A stretch of 64,000 bases of DNA from Bacteroidaceae bacterium (GTDB taxonomy: Bacteria > Bacteroidota > Bacteroidia > Bacteroidales > Bacteroidaceae): assembly GCA_017429945.1 (NCBI GenBank), contig JAFRNY010000063.1, positions 41,358 through 105,357 of the forward strand, given 5' to 3'. Below, piece by piece: positions 35,235 to 42,509 of this stretch (positions are counted from its first letter, which is position 1; each line of letters starts with the position of its first letter). The notes under the pieces were generated by a model. The model worked only from the letters and a program-made list of their open reading frames with translations, searched no databases and had not been told where the DNA came from. The position numbers and the translations under genes were made by a program.

Positions 35235-35501
35235 ATGAAGATAAACGAAGGATTTGAACTCAGAGAGATTTGCGGCGAGGCCGTCATCGTAGCCCATGGC
35301 CGTAAGAACATTGATTTCTCGAAGATTATAAGTCTCAACGAGAGTGCCGCCTACCTTTGGCGTAACGTCGTTGACAAGGAGTTCGATGCCCCTATGCTAG
35401 CCCACCTGCTTACTGAAGAGTACGAGGTCGACGAAGCCACAGCGCTGCGCGATGCTGAGAAGGTGATGCAGGAGTGGCAGGAGGCCGGGCTGGCAAGGTA
35501 A
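35235..35501 (+). CDS. PqqD-like peptide-binding protein (RRE fold)
   Basis: The 88-residue protein matches PqqD-family proteins in length and pattern: an N-terminal beta-hairpin region (FELREICGEAVIVAHG), KIISLNESAAYLWRNV, where L-N-x-x-A-x-x-L-W is the family signature, and a C-terminal helix with VDEATALRDAEKVMQEWQ. PqqD domains (RiPP recognition elements) bind leader peptides and present them to modifying enzymes. No radical SAM, YcaO, lasso cyclase or LanM gene is present in the window. The gene closes the rpoD-kinase-peptidase series and is followed by a repeat-rich region with no further coding sequence on this strand. Confidence 0.85.
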   Translation: MKINEGFELREICGEAVIVAHGRKNIDFSKIISLNESAAYLWRNVVDKEFDAPMLAHLLTEEYEVDEATALRDAEKVMQEWQEAGLAR

Positions 35502-35612
35502 TCATTGCGAAGAATTTCAAAAGCAAGCGAAGCTTGCGAAACCTAAGTTGTTCACTTTTTTGCCCCCTAATGAGGGGGAGCGTGTGCGCACGGATTATTC
35601 TCTTCTCAAGAA

Positions 35613-35998
35613 AAGTTTTAATTTCACTGTCACTTACACTTTTCCTTGCAACGCATTGACCTATAATGTCTTAGACGCAGTGTAAGTGGAATTTCACCTT
35701 CACTCACATCCGACCGGTTGAATAGATGTAAAACAAGTTGTTTTACTTTGATTCAACTGGGCGTATAGCCTAACATCCCTAGCTGTAAAGTCCAATATGA
35801 ACAGCCGTGTAAGTCTACATGGCCTTATAAGGATAAAAAAAGGTGTAGGTGACTATTCATTGTCGCCACCGTTAATGTGCTAATTTATAGAGGGTTACAT
35901 TTAAGACAGTGTAAGTGAAATTTCACTTACACCACCCCTAATGCGCTAATCTATTTGGAGTTACAAGGAAAAGTGAAGGTGACAGTGAAATAAAACTT
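35613..35998. mobile_element. MITE-like element with ~40-bp terminal inverted repeats
   Basis: Bases 35613-35652 and the reverse complement of 35960-35998 agree at 36 of 40 positions (AAGTTTTA(A)TTTCACTGTC ... CACTTTTCCTTG(C/T)AAC). The 386-bp element encodes nothing. Inside are repeated GTGTAAGTG(A/G)AATTTCAC units, one a perfect 24-bp palindrome at 35909-35932, and degenerate direct repeats with a 66-base period (TAATGTGCTAAT at 35873, TAATGCGCTAAT at 35939). Target-site duplication is not obvious. Confidence 0.55.
35709..35768. repeat. ACCGGT-type unit enclosing the 19-bp palindrome, copy 2
   Basis: CGACCGGTTGAAT (35711-35723) and ATTCAACTGGGCG (about 35751-35763) form imperfect outer arms around GTAAAACAAGTTGTTTTAC (35728-35746), giving a nested hairpin. 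Confidence 0.6.
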
Positions 35999-36043
35999 GA
36001 AGAAAAAAAATCTTACGACAGCCGAGCTGCCGGAAGTTTTTCC

Positions 36044-36787
36044 TCATTCCTCTTTTGGCATTAAGTCAATGTGTTTCATCTGACGCATAATCCACGTTTG
36101 GCGTTTCAGCATATAGGCTGAAGGCTCTTTGCTGCTGAACTTTAGAGGATTAGGAAGCGTGGCGGCGATGAGGGCGCAGTCGGCTCGTGTGAGTTCAGCT
36201 GCCGTGCAGCCGAAGTTCCATTGTGCTACGGCTTCCGTGCCGTAGATGCCGTTGCCCATTTCAATAGAATTAAGGTATACCTCCATAATTCTACGTTTGC
36301 TCCAGCAAATCTCTATGAGTGCTGTGAAATAAGTCTCGAGACCTTTGCGCAACCACGATTGAGTCGGCCACAGGAATACGTTCTTGGCCGTCTGCTGGCT
36401 TATGGTGCTGCCGCCCCGTTGCCTTTTGCCGGCTTGCCGCTCTTTCACGGCTTGCCCGATAGCGTTGAAGTCGAAGCCATGGTGCTGCATAAACAGCTGG
36501 TCCTCAGAGGCCATTACGGCCACAGGCATATATTTCGACATGGAATCGAGCGGCACCCAATGGTGGCGCAGGCGCAACTGCTGCCCGTGCCGCACCTGCT
36601 GAGCGCAGCGTATGAACATCAGTGGAGTCGCAGGCACAGGCAACCAGCGGTAGGCCACGACCGCTAAGATTGTAGATGCGAAGAAAAAGATTACAATCCT
36701 TTGCAGCCATTTTTGTATTGTCCTCAGGCATCCTCCGACTCCACCGGTCGTAGATGGGGGTGTGCTTGAATTGCTTTTATTTCCCAT
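36044..36787 (-). CDS. mtgA: Monofunctional peptidoglycan glycosyltransferase MtgA
   Basis: The protein (247 residues from the ATG at 36787, which has AAAAGGAAAACGGAAA before it; an ATG at 36811 is possible) has one N-terminal membrane helix (IVIFFFASTILAVVAYRWL) and a GT51 domain: VAVMASEDQLFMQHHGFD with the catalytic Glu, GGSTISQQTAKNVFLW, and RRIMEVYLNSIEMGNGIYG. There is no transpeptidase domain. It polymerises lipid II into glycan strands at the inner membrane. It lies in a stretch rich in peptidoglycan genes but with no immediate operon partner. Confidence 0.93.
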   Translation of the reverse strand: MGNKSNSSTPPSTTGGVGGCLRTIQKWLQRIVIFFFASTILAVVAYRWLPVPATPLMFIRCAQQVRHGQQLRLRHHWVPLDSMSKYMPVAVMASEDQLFMQHHGFDFNAIGQAVKERQAGKRQRGGSTISQQTAKNVFLWPTQSWLRKGLETYFTALIEICWSKRRIMEVYLNSIEMGNGIYGTEAVAQWNFGCTAAELTRADCALIAATLPNPLKFSSKEPSAYMLKRQTWIMRQMKHIDLMPKEE

Positions 36788-36960
36788 TTTCCGTTTTCCT
36801 TTTAACGCCATTGCCGTAGGTCCTTTCCCTCATGGGGAGGGTGGTCCGCACGGCAGAGTGGGTCGTCGGTTTTAATTATTCGCAGGTATCAAACCCTAAT
36901 TCCAAATTCACAGGAACCAATTCCTAATCTCTAATCCCTAATCCACTAATCCAAAATGGC

Positions 36961-37848
36961 TTAGTCATTTTTCACCCTTATCACTCTCACTCCCAGTTGA
37001 GTAGGATGTTTCTTCATGTACTCTTCCAAAGTCATTGGTTCGAGCACCACTTTCTTGTGTATCTGGCTGGCATTGAGCAGGTGGAGCTTGCCGTCGCGCC
37101 CCCACACAGCAAAGCCGAGGTGCGAGACATCGAGGCCCGCTTTCTTAGTCACGATGGCCAGAATATCGCCATCCTCAATGAGTGAGAGCTCACGTCGTGA
37201 ACGTCCGAGCAAGCGTCGGGGCACATAACGGACGGTCTTGCCGTTGATGCGTTTTTCGTTGGCTTTGATTTGTCGCAGGGCCTGGGCGTCATTGCGGAGC
37301 ATAGGATAGCGGTCGGGGTGCAGGCTCATGTAGTTGCAGGCCAGCACTTGAGTGTCGACGAAGGGGTAGTAGTAGCCTCTGCTGTCGGCTTTCTTACCGG
37401 TGATTTCGCTTACGAGGTCTTGCCGGCTGTTGCTCTCAATCCACTCGCTGAAGTAGTGATTGCGCGAGGCATATCCGTCGAGGCGGCCGTCGCGATAGCG
37501 TATGCGCTCGAGGTTGCGGCAGAAATCGCTGAAGCGCGTGCTGCCTTGTCGTGTGGTAAGCACCAGTGCCACGACGTTTTCTACCAGCGTCGTGCAGTCC
37601 AACTCGCGCAGGTTGATGGCCAGCTCTTCTTTTGGATTCACTTCCAATGTCTTGCCTACGTATGGCAAGCCTTTCAGCTGGTTGGCGTAGAAAAGCGTAA
37701 GGTTCTCGCCGGCAGGCCGTTGCTTGCCTTTCGTGAGTAAGCTGACCACTTTCAGACTGTCGGTCTGCTGGTAAGTCACGGCCTGTGCCGTGGTGTGTGC
37801 TTCAAGCAGCAAAAGAGCCGCAAATAAGCTGATAGTAAGGTGTCGCAT
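36961..37848 (-). CDS. DUF1460 N-acetylmuramoyl-L-alanine amidase-like protein
   Basis: The 295-residue protein has a signal peptide (LFAALLLLEAHTTAQA) and the DUF1460 pattern: LPYVGKTLEVNPKEELAINL followed by the nucleophile region RELDCTTLVENVVAL (Cys), later VSHLGFAVW with the His of an NlpC/P60-like triad, and KLHLLNASQIHKKV. Family members are secreted cysteine amidases or endopeptidases acting on muropeptides. An AAGGAG sequence 9-10 bases before the start resembles a Shine-Dalgarno site, which is unusual for this phylum. It is divergent from the T9SS plug gene. Confidence 0.88.
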   Translation of the reverse strand: MRHLTISLFAALLLLEAHTTAQAVTYQQTDSLKVVSLLTKGKQRPAGENLTLFYANQLKGLPYVGKTLEVNPKEELAINLRELDCTTLVENVVALVLTTRQGSTRFSDFCRNLERIRYRDGRLDGYASRNHYFSEWIESNSRQDLVSEITGKKADSRGYYYPFVDTQVLACNYMSLHPDRYPMLRNDAQALRQIKANEKRINGKTVRYVPRRLLGRSRRELSLIEDGDILAIVTKKAGLDVSHLGFAVWGRDGKLHLLNASQIHKKVVLEPMTLEEYMKKHPTQLGVRVIRVKND

Positions 37849-37872
37849 TATTAAATCTCCTTATTTTATCGA

Positions 37873-37880
37873 CAAAAGTA
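37873..37880 (-). promoter_or_regulatory. Promoter -7 box for the DUF1460 gene
   Basis: Minus strand TACTTTTG followed by TCGATA, 25 bases before the start; AAGGAG lies at 37857-37863 between them. Confidence 0.6.
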
Positions 37881-37914
37881 GGTAAAAAATTGGTAAGCAA
37901 CGAAAAATTTACAC

Positions 37915-37922
37915 TATTTTTG
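37915..37922 (+). promoter_or_regulatory. Promoter -7 box abutting the T9SS plug start codon
   Basis: TATTTTTG followed by CAGC and the ATG at 37927; a TTGG element lies about 25 bases upstream. With a usual start site the transcript would be nearly leaderless. Confidence 0.5.
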
Positions 37923-37926
37923 CAGC

Positions 37927-39177
37927 ATGAAAAGATTAATACTCTCATTCGTGCTTCTTATTTGCGTCGGCGGAGCAATCTGCGGCCAACAGACGCGCAG
38001 CCTGTCGGACAACATACGCACCGTGCAAGTCATCGTTGACGATGACCCGCTGTTGCCGCCCGTTGCCCGCTTGGGCACTCCTGTTGAGCTGTCGTTCGAC
38101 GCCCTCACGCACACGTACGCGCGCTATATATATAATGTGCAGCTGTGCAACGCCGACTGGACTCCTTGTGAGGAACTCTTCGAGAGCGACTACCTCAACG
38201 GCTTCAACAACCAACCCATTGAGGAGTATGAGACCAGCTTCAATACCACCGTGCTCTATACCCACTATAGCGTCAGCTTCCCCAGCTACGACTGTCGTCT
38301 TCTCCTGCCTGGCAACTATCGCGTGCGAGTCTATGAGGACGAGTTCGACGAGGATGCCGACCCTGTGCTCGAAGCGTGCTTCTCGCTCTACGAGCCGGAG
38401 ATGACCGTCGGCTTGAACGTGAGCGCCAACACGGAGCTCGGCTTCAACCAGCGCCATCAGCAAGTGACATTCGACGTGGCCTACGGTCAGCGCCGCGTAG
38501 TTGATCCGCAGCGCGAGCTCCACACCGTGGTGATGCAGAATCGCCGAAGGGACAATGCCGTTGTCGACCTCCGGCCAAATATCGTCAAGGCCAATGGCGT
38601 GGAGTGGACGCATAGGCGTGAGCTGGCTTTCCCGGCTGGTTCGGAGTTTCATAAGTTTGAGATTCTCGACGTGAGGCTGAATGGTATGAACGTCGACCGT
38701 ATGGCGTGGATCGACGAGCAATATCATGCCACGCTCTTCGCGAATACGCCACAGCACAACTACACCTTTGACCCTGATGCCGACGGCGCTTACGTCATCC
38801 GCCACACAGGCGATGAGGATAATGCCACGATGAGCGAATACCTCTTCGTACATTTCCTGCTTAAGATGCCTCAGCTCCCATACGGTGATATCTATGTGTC
38901 CGGCCTATGGGACAATGGCTTCCCTGACCCTCAATGCCTGATGCACTATGACAACCGCCTGCAGGCTTACGAAGTATCCGTTCTGCTCAAGCAAGGCTAC
39001 TACAACTATCAGTTCCGTCAGGTAGGAAACGATGGGGTGGGGCGCACAGCCCTTACAGAGGGCGACTTCTATCAGACCGAAAACGAATACATAGTCCTCG
39101 TATATCATCGTCCCCAAGGCGCTCGCTACGACGCTCTTGTCGGCTATTCAATGACCAAATTCAATGGAAATCGTTAG
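37927..39177 (+). CDS. Type IX secretion system plug protein (DUF5103 family)
   Basis: The 416-residue protein has a signal peptide (LILSFVLLICVGGAICG) and reads as two beta-sandwich domains. The N-terminal domain contains LSDNIRTVQVIVDDDPLLPP, YIYNVQLCNADWTPCEELFE, SDYLNGFNNQPI and NYRVRVYEDEFDEDADPVLE, characteristic of DUF5103 proteins. The C-terminal part includes SGLWDNGFPDPQCLMHYDN and ALTEGDFYQTENEYIVLVYH. In the T9SS this protein plugs the SprA translocon. Its presence supports T9SS export of the two giant paralogs. The 3' end overlaps the next gene by 14 bases. Confidence 0.9.
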   Translation: MKRLILSFVLLICVGGAICGQQTRSLSDNIRTVQVIVDDDPLLPPVARLGTPVELSFDALTHTYARYIYNVQLCNADWTPCEELFESDYLNGFNNQPIEEYETSFNTTVLYTHYSVSFPSYDCRLLLPGNYRVRVYEDEFDEDADPVLEACFSLYEPEMTVGLNVSANTELGFNQRHQQVTFDVAYGQRRVVDPQRELHTVVMQNRRRDNAVVDLRPNIVKANGVEWTHRRELAFPAGSEFHKFEILDVRLNGMNVDRMAWIDEQYHATLFANTPQHNYTFDPDADGAYVIRHTGDEDNATMSEYLFVHFLLKMPQLPYGDIYVSGLWDNGFPDPQCLMHYDNRLQAYEVSVLLKQGYYNYQFRQVGNDGVGRTALTEGDFYQTENEYIVLVYHRPQGARYDALVGYSMTKFNGNR

Positions 39178-39826
39178 ACAATTCTTTCAGAATATGGGGG
39201 ATATGCTCAGCATCCCCTGGACCTTCGTCATCCTCGAACTCATAGGCACGCTTTCCGGCGCCGTCTCCGGCGCCCGCCTCTCTGCGGCCAAGAACTTCGA
39301 CCTCTTCGGAGCTTTCATCGTAGGCACAGCCACGGCTGTCGGCGGCGGTACGACGCGCGACCTTCTCATCGGCAAGACGCCTTTCTGGCTCGAGGACCCC
39401 ATCTATCTGCTAACGTGTCTCTTCGGCTTGGTGTGGGTCATCGCGTGCCGCCGCTGGCTTGTGCGGCAAAATAATACGTGGTTCATCTTCGACTGCATCG
39501 GCTTCTCGCTCTTCAACGTAATCGGCATCGAGAAAGCCCTCGGACTGGGCATGCCCACGTGGGCTGCCATCTGCCTCGGCGTCATCACGGGTGCCGGCGG
39601 CGGTGTGCTGCGCGATATTCTAATCAACGAGGTTCCCCTCATCTTCCGTAAGGAGATTTACGCCACTTGCTGCCTTGCAGGCGGTATCGTCTACATCGTC
39701 TGCCTTCACTATCTCGGTTGGCGCCCCGAAGGCAGTGCAGTGCTCTCGTGCACAGTAGCCATTGCCATCCGAATGCTCGCCGTGAAATATAGCTGGGGAC
39801 TGCCCACGCTGAAGGCTGAGGAGTGA
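39164..39826 (+). CDS. TRIC/UPF0126 family membrane protein
   Basis: The 220-residue membrane protein has about seven helices and two internally repeated Gly-rich signatures, TATAVGGGTTRDLLIGKTPFW and VITGAGGGVLRDILINEVPL, which define UPF0126/TRIC-type channels (YicG-like). Homologues act as trimeric monovalent cation channels; some bacterial members have been tied to glycine uptake, so the substrate is uncertain. The start codon lies within the last 14 bases of the T9SS plug gene, which implies translational coupling with no evident functional link. Confidence 0.9.
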   Translation: MEIVRQFFQNMGDMLSIPWTFVILELIGTLSGAVSGARLSAAKNFDLFGAFIVGTATAVGGGTTRDLLIGKTPFWLEDPIYLLTCLFGLVWVIACRRWLVRQNNTWFIFDCIGFSLFNVIGIEKALGLGMPTWAAICLGVITGAGGGVLRDILINEVPLIFRKEIYATCCLAGGIVYIVCLHYLGWRPEGSAVLSCTVAIAIRMLAVKYSWGLPTLKAEE

Positions 39827-39864
39827 TTAATACAAGAGGTTCACTTAAGCAATAATCCTATAAT

Positions 39865-39993
39865 ACGACCGGTTGAATGAACTGATTCGACCGGTCGATT
39901 CCTTTCATACGACCGGTCGAATGGGCTTGTCTCACCGGTGAGACAGCGCGATTCAACCGGTCGTGTAAGCCTGTCTCGCTGGTGAGACAACCG
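39865..39993. repeat. ACCGGT-core palindrome cluster, richest copy
   Basis: Six units in 130 bases: ACGACCGGTTGAAT, TTCGACCGGTCGA, ACGACCGGTCGAAT, the perfect 16-bp palindrome GTCTCACCGGTGAGAC (39929-39944), ATTCAACCGGTCGTGT and GTCTCGCTGGTGAGAC. It lies between convergent genes. Confidence 0.7.
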
Positions 39994-40042
39994 TAGAGTC
40001 AAGGGCTTGATGGTGTGATATTATATATGTATCGCAAAACAA

Positions 40043-40070
40043 AGAGGGACATCCAGACGGATGTCCCTCT
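40043..40070 (-). terminator. Terminator of the OmpA-family lipoprotein gene
   Basis: AGAGGGACATCC pairs perfectly with GGATGTCCCTCT around AGAC; the minus strand continues TTTGTTTTG. Confidence 0.8.
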
Positions 40071-40096
40071 TCGTCGTTCTGATTCTAAGCAATCAG

Positions 40097-40825
40097 TTAC
40101 TGGAGTGTGCCAGCCTCGGCAGCCTTGATCATCTCGTCGCTGGCATAGAGGTAAACCTCCACGCGACGGTTCTGAGCCTTGCCTGCAGCGGTGGAGTTGT
40201 CGGCAACGGGGTTGTCCTCACCCATGCCTACGACTTCCTTGATCTGACCATTGGCCACGCCCTGCTTGAGCAGATAGCTGCTGACGGACTGTGCGCGCTG
40301 CTGTGAGAGCTGCTGGTTCTTGGCTTTGCTCTGCTCGGCGGTGCTGTTCTTCCAACCGGCATTGTCGGTGTAGCCGATTACGCCTACGCTCATGTCGGAG
40401 TTGGGGATGAGCACGTTGCTGGCGAAGTTGTTGAGCGAGCTCTGTGCTACGGCGTTGAGGGCCGACTTACCAGTCTGGAAGAGGATGCCGCTGTCGAAGG
40501 TAACCTTCACGGCCTGGTAGCCGTTGCCATCGGTGACGCTCTCAACCTGAGCGTTGGCAATCTTCTCGGCTTCAGCCTTAGCCTTATCCATCTTACGGCC
40601 GATGAGCACACCTGCTGTGGTACCTGCAACAGCACCAGCAGCGCCGGCGATGCCTGCCCACTTGCCCTTGTTGCCACTCTTGGCGAGGATAGCGCCGAGA
40701 GCCGAACCGAGGGCTGCGCCGCTCGAACCGCCGATGAGGCCGCCCTTAGCGGTATTGTTCATGTTGCATGAATCGAAGCACAGAAGGGCACAAAGTGCGA
40801 GTGCATAGAATTTAATTCCTTTCAT
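40097..40825 (-). CDS. OmpA-family lipoprotein with glycine zipper
   Basis: The ATG at 40825 is preferred over an upstream in-frame ATG because it starts a lipoprotein signal (KFYALALCALLCFDSC, lipobox Cys20) and leaves the promoter box at 40877-40884 outside. The 242-residue protein has a Gly/Ala-rich zipper (about 25-90, GGLIGGSSGAALGSALGAI) and an OmpA C-terminal peptidoglycan-binding domain (VGVIGYTDNAG, SQQRAQSVSSYLL, GMGEDNPVADN, NRRVEVYL). This is the YiaD-like type: anchored in the outer membrane and binding murein. Confidence 0.93.
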   Translation of the reverse strand: MKGIKFYALALCALLCFDSCNMNNTAKGGLIGGSSGAALGSALGAILAKSGNKGKWAGIAGAAGAVAGTTAGVLIGRKMDKAKAEAEKIANAQVESVTDGNGYQAVKVTFDSGILFQTGKSALNAVAQSSLNNFASNVLIPNSDMSVGVIGYTDNAGWKNSTAEQSKAKNQQLSQQRAQSVSSYLLKQGVANGQIKEVVGMGEDNPVADNSTAAGKAQNRRVEVYLYASDEMIKAAEAGTLQ

Positions 40826-40876
40826 GTTTTTTGTGTTTAAGTGAATAATGTGTTGTTTAATACTGCTTAGTGAATG

Positions 40877-40884
40877 CAAAAGTA
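40877..40884 (-). promoter_or_regulatory. Promoter -7 box for the OmpA lipoprotein
   Basis: Minus strand TACTTTTG followed by CATTCAC, 52 bases before the start. Confidence 0.6.
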
Positions 40885-40947
40885 ATAAAAACTTGTCACA
40901 ACCAAGCAAAACAACCGAAATTATTCGTTCATTTAGCAATATTTCAC

Positions 40948-40955
40948 TAACTTTG
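40948..40955 (+). promoter_or_regulatory. Promoter -7 box for proS
   Basis: TAACTTTG followed by CGCCGC, 37 bases before the proS start. Confidence 0.6.
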
Positions 40956-40991
40956 CGCCGCAAAATACAAAAATGATATAACAGACTTATT

Positions 40992-42473
40992 ATGGCTAAG
41001 GAACTGAAAAATCTGACAAAGCGCAGCGAGAACTACTCGCAATGGTATAACGAACTTGTGGTGAAGGCCGATTTGGCAGAGCAGAGCGATGTACGCGGCT
41101 GCATGGTCATCAAGCCCTACGGCTACGCTATCTGGGAGAAGATGCAGCACAAGCTCGACTCAATGTTCAAGGAGACAGGCGTACAGAACGCTTATTTCCC
41201 CCTGCTCATCCCCAAGAGCTTCCTCTCGCGCGAGGCCGAGCACGTAGAGGGCTTCGCCAAAGAGTGCGCAGTTGTGACGCACTACCGCCTGAAGACCAAT
41301 GAGACGCACGACGGCGTAGTCGTGGACCCCGAGGCTCGTCTGGAGGAAGAACTCATCATTCGTCCCACGTCGGAGACGATTATCTGGAACACATATAAGA
41401 ATTGGATTCACTCTTACCGCGACCTGCCTCTGCTCATCAATCAGTGGGCCAACGTTATGCGCTGGGAGATGCGTACGCGTCTGTTCCTTCGCACGTCGGA
41501 GTTCCTCTGGCAGGAAGGCCACACGGCGCACGCCACGCGCGAGGAGGCCGAGGAGCGCGCACGCCTGATGCTGAAGGTGTATGCCGATTTCGCCGAGAAG
41601 GTGATGGCAGTGCCCGTAATGCAAGGCGTCAAGAGCGAGACAGAGCGCTTCGCCGGCGCACTCGACACTTACACCATCGAGGCTATGATGCAGGACGGCA
41701 AGGCGCTGCAGAGCGGCACGAGCCACTTCCTGGGACAGAACTTCGGCAAGGCTTTCGACGTTCAGTTCCTCAACAAGGATAACCAGCCCGAATATGCCTG
41801 GGCAACCTCATGGGGCGTGTCGACTCGTCTGATGGGTGCGCTCATCATGACGCACTCCGACGACAACGGCCTCGTGCTGCCGCCCGCACTGGCTCCGATT
41901 CAAGTCGTCATCGTGCCTATTTATAAGACCGAGGACGAGCTCAACCGCCTGCGCGAGAAGCTTGGCGCTATTGCCGACGAGCTTAAGGGTATGGGCATAA
42001 GCGTGAAACTCGACGACAACGATCAGAAGCGTCCCGGCTTCAAGTTTGCCGACTATGAGCTTAAGGGTGTGCCCGTGCGCCTGGTCATGGGGCCGCGCGA
42101 TATGGAGCAGAATACTATCGAACTCATGCGCCGCGATACGCTGGAGAAGGAAACACTCTCGTGCGACGGCATAGCAGCTCATGTCAAGAGTGTGCTCGAT
42201 GATATGCAGACTGCAATCTTCGAGAAGGCTCGCAAGTACCGCGATGAGCACATCTATGAGTGCGACGACTATGAGGAGTTCAAGCGCCGCATCAAGGACG
42301 GCGGCTTCTTCCTCTGCCATTGGGACGGCACGCCCGAGACCGAGGCACGCATCAAGGAAGAGACCCAGGCCACAATCCGCTGTGTGCCCTTTGCCTTCGA
42401 ACAGACGCCCGGCACAGACATGGTCAGCGGCAAGCCTGCCAAGTATCGTGTGCTTATTGCTCGCGCGTACTAA
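40992..42473 (+). CDS. proS: Prolyl-tRNA synthetase, archaeal/eukaryotic-like type
   Basis: The 493-residue enzyme lacks the large insertion of the bacterial ProRS and matches the shorter type found in Bacteroidetes. Class II features are clear: motif 1 around [20 protein letters not shown], motif 2 [29 protein letters not shown], and motif 3 near [14 protein letters not shown]. The anticodon-binding domain ([18 protein letters not shown]) and the C-terminal domain ending VLIARAY follow. It charges tRNA-Pro in the cytoplasm. The 3' end carries CGCGCGTACTAAATATAGTA across the stop codon, a form of the recurring CGCGCGTAC motif. Confidence 0.97.
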   Translation: MAKELKNLTKRSENYSQWYNELVVKADLAEQSDVRGCMVIKPYGYAIWEKMQHKLDSMFKETGVQNAYFPLLIPKSFLSREAEHVEGFAKECAVVTHYRLKTNETHDGVVVDPEARLEEELIIRPTSETIIWNTYKNWIHSYRDLPLLINQWANVMRWEMRTRLFLRTSEFLWQEGHTAHATREEAEERARLMLKVYADFAEKVMAVPVMQGVKSETERFAGALDTYTIEAMMQDGKALQSGTSHFLGQNFGKAFDVQFLNKDNQPEYAWATSWGVSTRLMGALIMTHSDDNGLVLPPALAPIQVVIVPIYKTEDELNRLREKLGAIADELKGMGISVKLDDNDQKRPGFKFADYELKGVPVRLVMGPRDMEQNTIELMRRDTLEKETLSCDGIAAHVKSVLDDMQTAIFEKARKYRDEHIYECDDYEEFKRRIKDGGFFLCHWDGTPETEARIKEETQATIRCVPFAFEQTPGTDMVSGKPAKYRVLIARAY

Positions 42474-42509
42474 ATATAGTACGACCTGCGGCCGTACAAA
42501 TGATTTAAA

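Larger units (their letters stand above)
35502..36043. other. 542-base repeat-rich convergent intergenic region
   Basis: No convincing gene. It contains a MITE-like element (35613-35998), inside which sit an ACCGGTTG unit and the 19-bp GTAAAACAAGTTGTTTTAC palindrome. A short open frame (35554-35643) encoding 29 residues lies across the left terminal repeat and looks fortuitous. Confidence 0.7.

Noticed and set aside
35474-35659. 61-codon frame after the PqqD-like gene, considered as a peptide precursor
   Set aside because: It overlaps the PqqD gene end and crosses the inverted repeat; no start context, no leader/core pattern.
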